This document shows, piece after piece, positions 55,970-64,000 of a stretch of 64,000 nucleotides of DNA (position 1 is its first letter; the number at the start of each line of letters is the position of its first letter). The position numbers and the translations under genes were made by a program. The stretch comes from Candidatus Methanoperedens sp. BLZ2 (GTDB lineage: Archaea; Halobacteriota; Methanosarcinia; Methanosarcinales; Methanoperedenaceae). The notes below the pieces were generated by a model, which saw only the letters and a program-made list of their open reading frames with translations, was not told the origin of the DNA and made no database searches. The stretch spans positions 1 through 64,000 of the forward strand of contig NZ_NTMG01000054.1 in the NCBI RefSeq assembly GCF_002487355.1. Direction: 5' to 3'.

Positions 55970-57337
55970 ATGGCTTTGATAAATAAAAGTTTACCTGTTA
56001 AGACGGTTCGAAAACCTCGAAGCGTTACAATTAATCCTCCCAAAATGTGCCAGCCCATGGGCGCTATACTTGCTTACATGGGAGTTCACCGCTGTGTGCC
56101 GCTTGTGCACGGTTCCCAGGGATGCAGCACATATCCCCGCTACAATATTGCGCGCCATTTTAGGGAATCAGCAGAAGTTGCAGTTTCCTCGCTTGCTGAG
56201 GATGCAGCAGTATATGGCGGAGCAAAAAACCTGACTGAAGCCATAAAGAACGTAAAGTCGCGTCTCAATCCTGCTCTTATCGGAATATGCACAACATGCA
56301 TGAGCGAGACAATTGGCGATGATGTAAGACTGATCTCAAAGAAGGCGATGGCGCCCGATGATACTATGAGGATAATTCCTGCGTCCACTCCAAGCTATGT
56401 GGGAACTCATCTTACTGGCTACGATAATGCCATGCGGGCTCTTGTGGAAACACTGGCTGCAAAGGGTAAGGGTGAACCCAACAACAAAATAAACATCATC
56501 ACGGGCATAATCAACCCCGGAGATATCAGGGAGATAAAGAATATGCTTCGCATCATGAATGTGAATAACATATTCCTGTCCGATATCTCGGAGACCCTTG
56601 ATACGCCAATCATGCCTGGCGGTCATAAGCCCTTGCTGCCTGACGGAGGGACGGAACCATCCGATATCATTGATTCGGCAAATTCACTGGGTACAATCGC
56701 GATTTGCAGGACAGCAGGTTCTGCTGCAACGTATCTCCAGAACAAGTTCAAAGTACCGGCTGTGCTTGCAGAAGCACCAATAGGTGTTGCAAATACTGAC
56801 AGGTTTGTGCAAAACATCAGCATGTTAAGCGGTGCCTTCATCCCGGATGAGATAAAGAAAGATCGCGGGCGCCTGATAGACAGCATGGTGGACGTTCATC
56901 ACTATATGTACGGGCGCAAAGTCGCGATTTTCGGCGACCCTGATCTTGTGTCAGCCATCGTCAGGTTCTGCGCTGAAGCAGGGATGAACCCCACAGTAGC
57001 GATGACAGCTACAAAGCATAAGGATTTTGCACCTGACATAAAGGCAGTGAATAGTGAATATAAGACAGATACGCAGATCCTTGAAGGTACAGACCTGTAT
57101 GAATTCCACGAGGTTGTAAAAGCGCAGGGGGCAGAATTGATACTTGGCAACTCAAAGGGCAAGGACGTTGCAGACGATGAGGGCGTTCCGCTTGTGCGCT
57201 TTGGTTTTCCTGTTTATGACCGTGTTGGTGTGTACAGGTATTCCATTATGGGCTACAACGGTTCGATATACCTGCTTGACCAGATGACAAATGCCATCCT
57301 GGGACATAAGTATGATCCCAATAAGCTGCATCAGTGA
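55970..57337 (+). CDS. nifK: Nitrogenase beta subunit
   Basis: 455 aa. CQPMGAILAYMG, HGSQGCSTYPRYN, TTCMSETIGDD and SSLAEDAAVYGGA carry P-cluster ligands. NKINIITGIINPGDIREIKN and FPVYDRVGVYRYSIMGY are typical of the family. It directly follows nifD without a gap. It lacks the N-terminal extension found in many bacterial NifK, as in group III enzymes. Confidence 0.93.
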   Translation: MALINKSLPVKTVRKPRSVTINPPKMCQPMGAILAYMGVHRCVPLVHGSQGCSTYPRYNIARHFRESAEVAVSSLAEDAAVYGGAKNLTEAIKNVKSRLNPALIGICTTCMSETIGDDVRLISKKAMAPDDTMRIIPASTPSYVGTHLTGYDNAMRALVETLAAKGKGEPNNKINIITGIINPGDIREIKNMLRIMNVNNIFLSDISETLDTPIMPGGHKPLLPDGGTEPSDIIDSANSLGTIAICRTAGSAATYLQNKFKVPAVLAEAPIGVANTDRFVQNISMLSGAFIPDEIKKDRGRLIDSMVDVHHYMYGRKVAIFGDPDLVSAIVRFCAEAGMNPTVAMTATKHKDFAPDIKAVNSEYKTDTQILEGTDLYEFHEVVKAQGAELILGNSKGKDVADDEGVPLVRFGFPVYDRVGVYRYSIMGYNGSIYLLDQMTNAILGHKYDPNKLHQ

Positions 57338-57357
57338 GTGCCCGGTGAGGTGAAAAC

Positions 57358-57657
57358 ATGGAATACATAACCGGAATAACTGCATCGGGCGGGAGCTGGA
57401 CTCCTGCCTTTGTTGTAAGAAGCAATATCAACGACTGCGGATGCTGCGGAAAATGTTTCAAGATATGCGGACGTGGCGTGTTCGAATATATCGACCATCC
57501 CAATGCTGATGACCTGTGCGGCGCAAAGGTCATGACAGTGGCGCATCCCGGGAACTGCATCGGCTGCGGCGCCTGCGCGCGCAGGTGCCCGAAGAAGAAT
57601 ATTGTGTGCGAGCCGAAGGTCATGTTTGGGGTAAGAGAAGGATCGGAGGTAACATAG
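57358..57657 (+). CDS. fdxB: Nif-specific ferredoxin III (FdxB-type)
   Basis: 99 aa, two 4Fe-4S clusters. The N-terminus MEYITGITASGGSWTPAFV matches the nif-specific ferredoxin III family; clusters are in NDCGCCGKCFKICGR and PGNCIGCGACARRCPKK. It is the last gene of the nif operon and probably feeds electrons to NifH or to cofactor assembly. It has the spacer of about 18 residues between clusters seen in this type. Confidence 0.88.
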   Translation: MEYITGITASGGSWTPAFVVRSNINDCGCCGKCFKICGRGVFEYIDHPNADDLCGAKVMTVAHPGNCIGCGACARRCPKKNIVCEPKVMFGVREGSEVT

Positions 57658-57688
57658 AACTCACAACACGAAGCTTGCAAAGAAAATC

Positions 57689-57756
57689 AACCACAGAGGA
57701 CTCGGAGTCCACAGAGAAGTGTTTTTTTCTCTGTGCCCTCTGTGGACTCTGTGGTT
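57689..57756. repeat. Long inverted repeat after the nif operon
   Basis: Outer arms aaccacagag...ctctgtggtt, with extra flanking pairing ttgca/tgcaa. Sister element of 54498-54566; the two bracket nifD-nifK-fdxB. It may end the nif message. Confidence 0.75.
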
Positions 57757-57822
57757 TTTGCAATATTCCAGAAATAATAAAAAGTCGTTCTCGTTTAATA
57801 TAATTAATAGAGGTTTGAAAAC

Positions 57823-58209
57823 ATGTCCAAAATAAGCCATATCCTCCTGAAAAACCCGGTGGTTGTTCCCACCGGGACAAAACTCTGGGAGGCTGCAAAG
57901 CTCATGAAGATTAAAAAGGTTGCAAGTGTACTTGTAAGTAAAAACGGCAGGCTTGCTGGCATTATCTCGGTAGAAGATATTATGAATACTGCGGCAGAAA
58001 GAGCCAAACTTGACATTCCTGTAGATGATGTCATGCACTCACCCAAGCTAACGATCGACTCGGATAAATGGATCCTTGATGCGATCGTAATGTTTGAGCG
58101 CTGTAAAGCATCATACTTAGGCGTGATCGAAAATGGAGAGAAAATAGGCATTATAAGGGCGGATGATTTGTTGCATACTTACAGGTTTAATAATGAGACG
58201 CAAAGATAA
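57823..58209 (+). CDS. Two-CBS-domain protein
   Basis: 128 aa, one Bateman pair (for example ILLKNPVVVPTGTKLWEAAK and VDDVMHSPKLTIDSDKWILD). It would bind adenine nucleotides. It lies downstream of nif and overlaps the flavin-binding gene's start by 17 bases. It could link nitrogen fixation to energy status; that is inference. Confidence 0.8.
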   Translation: MSKISHILLKNPVVVPTGTKLWEAAKLMKIKKVASVLVSKNGRLAGIISVEDIMNTAAERAKLDIPVDDVMHSPKLTIDSDKWILDAIVMFERCKASYLGVIENGEKIGIIRADDLLHTYRFNNETQR

Positions 58210-58648
58210 AGAAATCAAGGATATGGAAGAGATAGAGTCCATCATAAACAAATCAAATGTTTGCAGGATCGCTTTTTCTGAAAACGATTCTCCATATATT
58301 GTTCCTGTTTGTTTCGGTTATAAGGATAATTGCCTTTATTTTCATTCCGCCAATGCTGGTAAAAAAATAGATATCATTGGAAAAAATAATAAGATATGTT
58401 TTGAATTTGATGATTATAGTGGATTATTGTTATCTGAAAATCCATGTGATTGGAATATAAAATATTCCAGTGTTATTGGATTCGGCAAGGCTTCTATTAT
58501 CGATGACTTTGATGAAAAAATAAAAGCAATGAATATCATAATTGAACATTATTCAAATGGTTTACATGAATTTCAAAAAAAAATTGATACTGTAACAATT
58601 ATTAAGGTTGATATAGAGAATATTACTGGCAAAAGATCAGGATATTAA
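58193..58648 (+). CDS. Pyridoxamine 5'-phosphate oxidase-like flavin protein (NimA-like)
   Basis: About 151 aa split-barrel protein. VCRIAFSENDSPYIVPVCFGYKDNCLYFHSA and GFGKASII are typical of NimA/PNPOx-like proteins that bind FMN and reduce nitro- or oxygen compounds. The ATG at 58193 overlaps the end of the CBS gene, so they are co-translated. Substrate unknown. Confidence 0.72.
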   Translation: MRRKDKEIKDMEEIESIINKSNVCRIAFSENDSPYIVPVCFGYKDNCLYFHSANAGKKIDIIGKNNKICFEFDDYSGLLLSENPCDWNIKYSSVIGFGKASIIDDFDEKIKAMNIIIEHYSNGLHEFQKKIDTVTIIKVDIENITGKRSGY

Positions 58649-58679
58649 AGAATATAACTATGTAATACAATTGATATAT

Positions 58680-58847
58680 ATGAGTGAGATGATTAAAGAA
58701 ACGATCCGGAAATTTACAGCAAAAAGCTTTACTGAGAGAAAACTTTCATTTGATGAACTTGTTGATTTTCCGGGTTATGAAGATGCCACGAAAGTAGCAT
58801 ATTATAAAAACATTGCAGAATTATCCTTTGCGCAGGGTCTGGTATAA
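58680..58847 (+). CDS. 55-aa small protein heading the ATPase operon
   Basis: ATG opens a 55-codon frame (MSEMIKETIRKFTAKSFTER...) that is acidic/basic and soluble, ending three bases before the ATPase start at 58851. It is not a signal peptide or membrane protein. It has no known family. Its place suggests a partner or antidote of the ATPase/TOPRIM-like pair. Confidence 0.5.
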   Translation: MSEMIKETIRKFTAKSFTERKLSFDELVDFPGYEDATKVAYYKNIAELSFAQGLV

Positions 58848-58850
58848 AAC

Positions 58851-60104
58851 ATGGCTATAAATAGAATCCGATTATCGAATTTTAAGAGTTTCAAGGATTT
58901 AGATGTAGAGCTTGGAAAGTTCAATGTATTTGTTGGCGCCAACGCGTCTGGGAAATCTAATTTTATCCAGAGTTTCAAATTTCTACGAGATATGAATAAT
59001 CATGGTCTTGATAATGCAATATCCATGCAGGGGGGTATTGAATATCTCAGAAATATAAGTCTTGGTCAATCTGAAGAATTTTCATTAGAAGTGACTACTG
59101 ATGATCTATTTATGAGTTTTTTGCCTGAAGTAAGTAAAGATGAAAGAATAAGAATTGACAGATACGAAACAATTTATAAAATTACAATAAAATTTAAAAA
59201 TGAAGGTGAAGAATATGAAATTATTAAAGAAACAATTGAGCAGAAATGTAACTTTGTAAAATTAGAGAGAATCAACTCTGATGATAAATTTTATGAAAAG
59301 GAAATTCCTGGAAAAGGAAAAATTATAATTTCAAAACTTAATGGGAAAATTAAGTTCAGTTCAATTCAACCGGATGAAGTGAAAATAAGAGAAGAGGATA
59401 TACTTCCATCGTTCTTAAGAGACGACAAATTCGAATCTAAAAGTCTTCTTCTCCAATATTTATTCTTTATAATGTCACCTTTTTTCATTGATTTTTCAAT
59501 TTATGATATCGATCCAAATCTCCCCAAAAAAGCTACTCCAATAACTGGAAAAGCTGATCTTGAAGAGGATGGGAGTAATTTAGCCATAGTTCTAAAGAAC
59601 ATTTTGGAAAATGAAGATAATAAAAGAAAACTTTCGAATTTAGTGAGAGATGTTTTACCATTTGTTGAGGATATGGATGTAGAAAAATTAACAGATAAAT
59701 CTTTGTTATTTAAATTACGTGAAATCTATTCTAAAAACCAATACTTACCTGCATCATTTTTATCTGATGGAACAATCTACATTACTGCTTTAATTATCGC
59801 ATTATATTTTGACAGAAAGCCAATCATAATAATTGAAGAACCAGAAAGGAATATACACCCTTACCTGATTTCCAGATTGGTAAACATGATGAAGGAAGTC
59901 TCTGAAGAAAAACAGATCATTATTACAACCCATAATCCAGAGGTAATAAAACATGCTGGATTAGAGAATATCTATCTTTTATCAAGAAATGAAGAAGGCT
60001 TTTCCACAATTTCAAAGCCATCTGATAAAGAGGAAATAAAAATATTTCTGGAAAATGAAATGGGAATAGAAGAACTTTATGTCCAGAATTTATTGGAGAT
60101 ATGA
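58851..60104 (+). CDS. AAA-type (AAA_21, RecF/SMC-like) ATPase, candidate defence component
   Basis: 417 aa. Walker A is FVGANASGKSNFIQSF (about 31-46), signature-like LSDGTIYITALI, Walker B IIIIEEPERNIHPYL, and an H-loop TTHNPEVI. It resembles OLD/AbiL/PARIS-type ATPases that work with a nuclease. It is followed after three bases by a TOPRIM-like gene, the same order as in PARIS (AriA/AriB) and AbiL. Defence function is inferred from this order, not shown by sequence alone. Confidence 0.78.
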   Translation: MAINRIRLSNFKSFKDLDVELGKFNVFVGANASGKSNFIQSFKFLRDMNNHGLDNAISMQGGIEYLRNISLGQSEEFSLEVTTDDLFMSFLPEVSKDERIRIDRYETIYKITIKFKNEGEEYEIIKETIEQKCNFVKLERINSDDKFYEKEIPGKGKIIISKLNGKIKFSSIQPDEVKIREEDILPSFLRDDKFESKSLLLQYLFFIMSPFFIDFSIYDIDPNLPKKATPITGKADLEEDGSNLAIVLKNILENEDNKRKLSNLVRDVLPFVEDMDVEKLTDKSLLFKLREIYSKNQYLPASFLSDGTIYITALIIALYFDRKPIIIIEEPERNIHPYLISRLVNMMKEVSEEKQIIITTHNPEVIKHAGLENIYLLSRNEEGFSTISKPSDKEEIKIFLENEMGIEELYVQNLLEI

Positions 60105-60107
60105 GAG

Positions 60108-60626
60108 ATGGGGTCTAAATTATTCATCTTTATCGAAGGCGATGATGATGAGAGATTTTTCAATAGAATCATTAAACCTATGTTTGAAAATAAATATGAA
60201 GTTCATTTGTGGAAATATGCACAGAAAAAAAACGAAAAAATCTTCCAATTCCTCAATAGCATTCAAGCGATGAATGATGCTGATTACATTTATGTGGCAG
60301 ATAATAATGGCTCTCCATGCATAACGGATAGAAAACAAAGAATAGAAAATGATTTCAAAAATATTGATAAAAATAAAATATTAGTTGTGGTAAGAGAAAT
60401 AGAGGGCTGGTATCTTGCTGGAATTGATGAGGGATCTTCCAAGAAATTTGGAATAAAATCTTTTCACAATACAGAACACATTAATAAAAGCGCTTTTAAT
60501 GACGTGAAACCCAAAAAATTCAGTTCACGAATAGACTTTATGTCCGAAATATTGAAATTATTTTGTATAGATACGGCAAAAAAGAAGAATGGATCATTCA
60601 GTTATTTCGTTGAAAATTATATTTGA
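60108..60626 (+). CDS. TOPRIM/DUF4276-like partner of the ATPase
   Basis: 172 aa. FIFIEGDDDERFF carries a possible TOPRIM-type acidic motif, DADYIYVADNNGSPCI a second one, and VVVREIEGWYLAGI the third (REIE-W-L-A). This resembles DUF4276/RloB-like proteins, likely nuclease components. It is likely translated together with the ATPase. It is probably a target-cleaving or RNA-cutting partner; that is inferred. Confidence 0.65.
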   Translation: MGSKLFIFIEGDDDERFFNRIIKPMFENKYEVHLWKYAQKKNEKIFQFLNSIQAMNDADYIYVADNNGSPCITDRKQRIENDFKNIDKNKILVVVREIEGWYLAGIDEGSSKKFGIKSFHNTEHINKSAFNDVKPKKFSSRIDFMSEILKLFCIDTAKKKNGSFSYFVENYI

Positions 60627-60658
60627 AATATAACTCACAGTGCGTCTGATGGTTAAAT

Positions 60659-60925
60659 ATGTCAGTCCATATGAAACAATCGGGTTTGAAAGAGTTTGAA
60701 CATATCCCTGGTGTCAACAAGAAGATATCCCTGGACTTATGGAGCATGGGTTTACGTTCAGTGGAAGACCTGAAAGATTATGAAAGGCAGGGCATTCAGG
60801 TTGAAAGGTGTATGCTTTATGTGTTTTATTGTGTCGTTTACTATGAACATGATCCTGAACTGCTGAAATGGTGGAATTGGAAAGATAATAAATGGAGGAA
60901 AAGCGATGAGAATTCATTCACTTGA
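60659..60925 (+). CDS. Helix-hairpin-helix protein (Cdd1-like)
   Basis: 88 aa. HIPGVNKKISLDLWSMGLRS VED is a helix-hairpin-helix, and RCMLYVFYCVVYYEHDPELL with LKWWNWKDNKW fits the pathogenicity-locus Cdd1 family. It probably binds DNA. Its end overlaps the start of the GATase gene by 20 bases. Confidence 0.75.
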   Translation: MSVHMKQSGLKEFEHIPGVNKKISLDLWSMGLRSVEDLKDYERQGIQVERCMLYVFYCVVYYEHDPELLKWWNWKDNKWRKSDENSFT

Positions 60926-61607
60926 ACACGAACCCTTTGAGGGACTTGCAAACATCGAAGTATGGGCAAATAGCAAAGGTCATAAGATCACAAGAACCCG
61001 GATATATAAAAATGAAGAATTCCCGGATATCGATGACTTTGACTGGTTAATAATCATGGGCGGCTCAATGAGTACCTATGAGGAAGAAAAATATCCCTGG
61101 CTGATCCCTGAAAAGAAATTCATTGGTGATGCGATCGCAAAGAAAAAATTATTGCTGGGGATTTGCCTTGGTTCCCAGCTTATTGCAGATGTTCTTGGCG
61201 GGAAGGTCAGCCCGAACACATATAAAGAAATTGGCTGGTTCCCGGTTTTTTTAACTCCGCAAAGTAAGAAGTCATCGATTTTCAATGATTTTCCCCGAGA
61301 ATTCATGCCAATCCACTGGCATGGAGATACGTTCAGTATCCCGGATGGCGCAACATGGATCGCAAAAAGCCTGGCCTGTGCGAATCAGGCCTTTGAATAT
61401 GATGATGGAAGAGTTATAGGGCTTCAATTTCATCTTGAATACAATGCTAAAAGTATTGATCTCATGTTCAGGAACTGCCTTGAGGATATCACGGAAGGGA
61501 AATATATCCAGAAACCTTATGAAATCCTGAGAAATATTAATAATGTCCAGGAAACGACCAGATTATTGAATCTTCTTCTGGACAAGATGGCAGAAAAATT
61601 TGAATAA
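60906..61607 (+). CDS. Class I glutamine amidotransferase-like protein
   Basis: 233 aa. LLGICLGSQLIADVLGG carries the nucleophilic cysteine, and LQFHLEY the catalytic histidine-glutamate pair, of GMP-synthase-like GATases. It releases ammonia from glutamine; a synthetase partner is not next to it, so the acceptor is unknown. Confidence 0.85.
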   Translation: MRIHSLEHEPFEGLANIEVWANSKGHKITRTRIYKNEEFPDIDDFDWLIIMGGSMSTYEEEKYPWLIPEKKFIGDAIAKKKLLLGICLGSQLIADVLGGKVSPNTYKEIGWFPVFLTPQSKKSSIFNDFPREFMPIHWHGDTFSIPDGATWIAKSLACANQAFEYDDGRVIGLQFHLEYNAKSIDLMFRNCLEDITEGKYIQKPYEILRNINNVQETTRLLNLLLDKMAEKFE

Positions 61608-61616
61608 CCAATAATC

Positions 61617-62351
61617 ATGGATGACATAATTATTCTTTCCGGCCTTATATTTGCAGCAGGATTGTTGTATTCCTCAGTGGGTCATGCCGGAGCTTCAGGC
61701 TACCTGGCAGTAATGGCACTTTTCGGCCTTGCTCCCGATACAATGAAACCCACAGCGCTTGTCCTGAATATCCTTGTTGCAGCAATAGCAGCAGCGCAAT
61801 TCCAAAGGGCTGGTTATTTTTCATGGGATACTTTCTGGCCTTTTGCGATCAGTTCGATCCCGTTTGCGTTCATAGGCGGCGCCATGTCCATCCCTGGTAA
61901 TATTTACAAACAAATCGTGGGTCTTGTCCTGTTATTCGCAGCTTACCACTTTTTTAGCAAAAAGCAATCAGCGATCGCAAATGCCTCCAAACAAATTCCA
62001 GTTCTGGCAGCAATACTCGCAGGCGCCGGAATAGGTATGCTCTCCGGAATGGTGGGTGTGGGCGGCGGTATTTTCCTCACCCCTCTTATCCTGTACATGG
62101 GCTGGGCAGGAACAAAGCAGACAGCAGGCGTATCTGCCATGTTCATTCTTGTGAACTCAATAGCCGGAATAGCAGGACATCTGGCAAGCGTGAAATTTTT
62201 GCCTGATACGATTTATGTTCTGGGTTTTGCGGCAGTTCTTGGGGGAACAATAGGTTCATACATGGGAAGCCGCAGATTTGCGAATGCAACTATTTATCAA
62301 CTGCTTGCAGTGGTTCTTGTCATTGCGGGTGTGAAATTCATGATCGTGTAA
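61617..62351 (+). CDS. TauE/SafE family sulfite exporter-like permease
   Basis: 244 aa, seven to eight helices. SSVGHAGASGYLAVMALFGL and GMLSGMVGVGGGIFLTPLIL are the paired TauE/SafE motifs. It probably exports an organic or inorganic sulfur anion. It lies nine bases after the GATase gene. Confidence 0.85.
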   Translation: MDDIIILSGLIFAAGLLYSSVGHAGASGYLAVMALFGLAPDTMKPTALVLNILVAAIAAAQFQRAGYFSWDTFWPFAISSIPFAFIGGAMSIPGNIYKQIVGLVLLFAAYHFFSKKQSAIANASKQIPVLAAILAGAGIGMLSGMVGVGGGIFLTPLILYMGWAGTKQTAGVSAMFILVNSIAGIAGHLASVKFLPDTIYVLGFAAVLGGTIGSYMGSRRFANATIYQLLAVVLVIAGVKFMIV

Positions 62352-62434
62352 AACTGAGGAGAAAGCTTTTATTACATTACCACGTTAAAGCGGAAAAATA
62401 ATTATTCTATTATTTAAGATCAAAGAGGATTATT

Positions 62435-62821
62435 ATGAAGTTTCAGGGAAAATCAGTAAGAAAATATACAGGCGGAAGACTCATACGGCAAAGAGGTAAG
62501 AAAAAATACGAGCTTGGCGGAGAGCAGGCCAATACTCATCTGGGCGAACCCATTCGCAAAACAGTGAAAACATTGGGTGGCAAGTTGAAAGTACGCCTCT
62601 TAAGAGCGCAAACCGCAGTAGTAACAGATCCGGCAACGAAGACATCAAAGACTGTAAAAATAGAAACTGTTACCGGAAATCCGGCAAATACACACTATGT
62701 AAGGCGAAATATTGTGACAAAAGGCTCTATAATCAAGACTGAAATCGGGAGCGCCCGCGTCACGAACAGGCCTGGACAGGAAGGCAGCATCAACGCTGTT
62801 CTCATACCCGGTACTGCTTAA
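62435..62821 (+). CDS. rps8e: 30S ribosomal protein S8e
   Basis: 128 aa. MKFQGKSVRKYTGGRLIRQR, GEQANTHLGEPIRKTVKTLGG and HYVRRNIVTKGSIIKTEIG are conserved across archaeal S8e. Cytosolic ribosomal protein. Its end overlaps the converging reductase gene by 20 bases. Confidence 0.95.
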   Translation: MKFQGKSVRKYTGGRLIRQRGKKKYELGGEQANTHLGEPIRKTVKTLGGKLKVRLLRAQTAVVTDPATKTSKTVKIETVTGNPANTHYVRRNIVTKGSIIKTEIGSARVTNRPGQEGSINAVLIPGTA

Positions 62822-63839
62822 AAGTAACCCATAATTCAGGAAGATGCTCCTGTAATAACTGATTATTACAGCAGGCATCCATTTTTATTCTTTTTTCAAG
62901 CGCGCGGCCCAGCGGCCTGCCAAGCAATCTGCGTATTTTTGTTTCGTATTCGCAAAGTTGCGCAATATCATCATTTTCCAGCGCTTTGATTATTGTTTTT
63001 CCTGCTACTTCACCCGCAAGTATCGCATTGTTGATGCCTGCGCCCGTTACTGGGTCTGCCATTCCTGCGCTGTCCCCTGCAAGAATAACATTGCCAAATA
63101 CAAGTTTTTCCCGAAGTCCTCCGATTGGCAAAGCTCCTGCAATATATCCTGTTATTTTACCTGAAAGCCGGTTCGCGATTTTTGATCCGGCTATAAATGC
63201 ATCAAGGTTCTGCCGTGGGGATTTTTTGTTTTTGTCTTTTATCATTCCCAGCCCGACTTTAGCTGAATTTTCTCCTGTCGGATAAATCCAGATATATCCG
63301 CCCGGGGCATAATCAGAATCAAAAAATATCTCACACGTTTGCGCAATGGGCTCAATATCCTTAATATGATACTGGGCGCAGGCCGCAAATCTTTGCGGCT
63401 GCAATCCCAGTATTGAAGCAGTTTTTGAAAAAACACCATCTGCGCCAACGATTATTTTTCCAGGTGCATTACCGTTACGGAATTTCACTATACCGGGACT
63501 TATATCGACCAGCGGTGAATTCCACATGACCTGCGCCCCTGATTCTTTTGCTTTTGATAATAAACTCATATCAAACGAAGGTCTATCCACGACATATCCA
63601 TTCAATGAAAAATCATGATACGACTTGTCAGGAAAATAGGTACGCATTTGTTTTATATCTGACTGGAGAACAGATTCATCCGGTACGTCAAAATTTATGG
63701 TTTTACTGATATACCCGGCGCAGGGTGACCTGCACGTTTCGTTTTTTTCAAGTATGAGGACATCATAACCTGCATGAGCTACTGTTCTTGCAGTAACAGA
63801 CCCGGCAGGCCCTGCTCCTACTATGATCGCATCATACAT
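62802..63839 (-). CDS. Geranylgeranyl reductase family flavoprotein
   Basis: About 345 aa. MYDAIIVGAGPAGSVTART binds FAD; CRSPCAGYISK and AGDSAGMADPVTGAGINNAI are the reductase motifs. In archaea such enzymes saturate isoprenoid chains of membrane lipids. The ATG at 63839 overlaps the stop of the upstream gene (TAATG) and is preferred to 63854. Two vicinal cysteines occur near the C-terminus (ACCNNQ). Confidence 0.85.
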   Translation of the reverse strand: MYDAIIVGAGPAGSVTARTVAHAGYDVLILEKNETCRSPCAGYISKTINFDVPDESVLQSDIKQMRTYFPDKSYHDFSLNGYVVDRPSFDMSLLSKAKESGAQVMWNSPLVDISPGIVKFRNGNAPGKIIVGADGVFSKTASILGLQPQRFAACAQYHIKDIEPIAQTCEIFFDSDYAPGGYIWIYPTGENSAKVGLGMIKDKNKKSPRQNLDAFIAGSKIANRLSGKITGYIAGALPIGGLREKLVFGNVILAGDSAGMADPVTGAGINNAILAGEVAGKTIIKALENDDIAQLCEYETKIRRLLGRPLGRALEKRIKMDACCNNQLLQEHLPELWVTFKQYRV

Positions 63840-64000
63840 TAGCGATAGACCCATTCATCTGAGTAATACTTTGGCAAAAGAGTTTCTGTAAGCTTTATTT
63901 CCTTGCCGCTAAGGGACCCGGATTTTAAACGTATAGAAAAGCGTTCCTCAAATTTCTTTTTCATAACATTTTTTATCTCTTCCATATCACGCTGTTCCCC
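63839..64000 (-). CDS. Partial gene at right edge, C-terminal 53 residues
   Basis: An open frame running in from the right edge ends with ...YYSDEWVYR and a TAA that overlaps the reductase start (TAATG), so the two genes are coupled. The visible part is charged and helical; I do not recognise the family. Confidence 0.6.
   Translation of the reverse strand, partial: GEQRDMEEIKNVMKKKFEERFSIRLKSGSLSGKEIKLTETLLPKYYSDEWVYR

Overview
This window is a piece of an archaeal chromosome, most likely from an anaerobic methane-oxidising archaeon of the 'Ca. Methanoperedens' (ANME-2d) type. That placement is an inference from gene content. It rests on F420-dependent methylene-H4MPT reductase (mer) beside an F420H2-oxidising FpoF/FrhB-like subunit, the methyl-CoM reductase activation ATPase AtwA, ribosomal protein S8e, a geranylgeranyl-reductase-type flavoprotein, an Lsm-like protein, a methanogen-type nif operon with nifI1/nifI2, and large extracellular proteins carrying haem and copper motifs. 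I see no rRNA, tRNA, CRISPR array, transposase or integrase.

Layout. 0-3.4 kb: a duplicated 5' region of a surface-protein gene with a BrnT/BrnA-type toxin-antitoxin (TA) pair between the truncated and intact copies. 3.4-11.6 kb: a very AT-rich glycan island (GT39 transferase, flippase-like membrane protein, deacetylase-like surface protein, two methyltransferases, a GT4 transferase). 11.5-18.7 kb: a mosaic on the minus strand in which the first 30-49 bp of a GT4 gene recur five times in the same orientation; between the copies lie two PIN-type TA pairs, an AlbA/Schlafen-type ATP-binding regulator and GT2/regulator chimeras. Upstream of the mosaic is an intact GT2 - UDP-sugar epimerase - 58-aa secreted peptide operon. 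18.9-36 kb: TPR proteins, NMN adenylyltransferase, FpoF-like subunit and Mer, a PGF-pre-PGF surface protein, a 1542-aa extracellular protein combining two c-haem motifs, a cupredoxin, a PQQ-sugar-dehydrogenase propeller and CHRD, then M50 protease, CBS, UspA, amidohydrolase and a PQQ-repeat propeller. 36-45 kb: AtwA, SppA, a homospermidine pathway (HSS + ornithine decarboxylase-like), a polyferredoxin membrane protein and a c-haem EB_dh-like protein with conspicuous operator-like repeats. 45-50.6 kb: GHKL ATPase, radical SAM protein, DoxX/HxlR pair, methyltransferase, Lsm-like protein. 50.7-57.7 kb: nitrogen module, amtB-GNAT-glnK divergent from nifH-nifI1-nifI2-nifD-nifK-ferredoxin. 57.8-64 kb: CBS protein, flavin-binding protein, an ATPase/TOPRIM-like candidate defence operon with a 55-aa leader gene, and housekeeping genes.

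How it fits together. The nitrogen block is a self-contained N2-fixation and ammonium-sensing unit: nitrogenase and its reductase, two nitrogenase-specific PII proteins for switch-off, an ammonium channel with its own PII, and a nif-type ferredoxin. The cofactor genes nifB/E/N are not in the window. The mer-FpoF pair, AtwA and the extracellular haem/copper proteins fit a methane oxidiser that reoxidises F420H2 and moves electrons outward. The most unusual part is the repeat-bracketed cargo mosaic at 11.5-16.7 kb. Together with the BrnT/BrnA example at the left edge, it suggests a recurring process that places TA modules or regulators between direct repeats of the 5' end of a surface or glycan gene.
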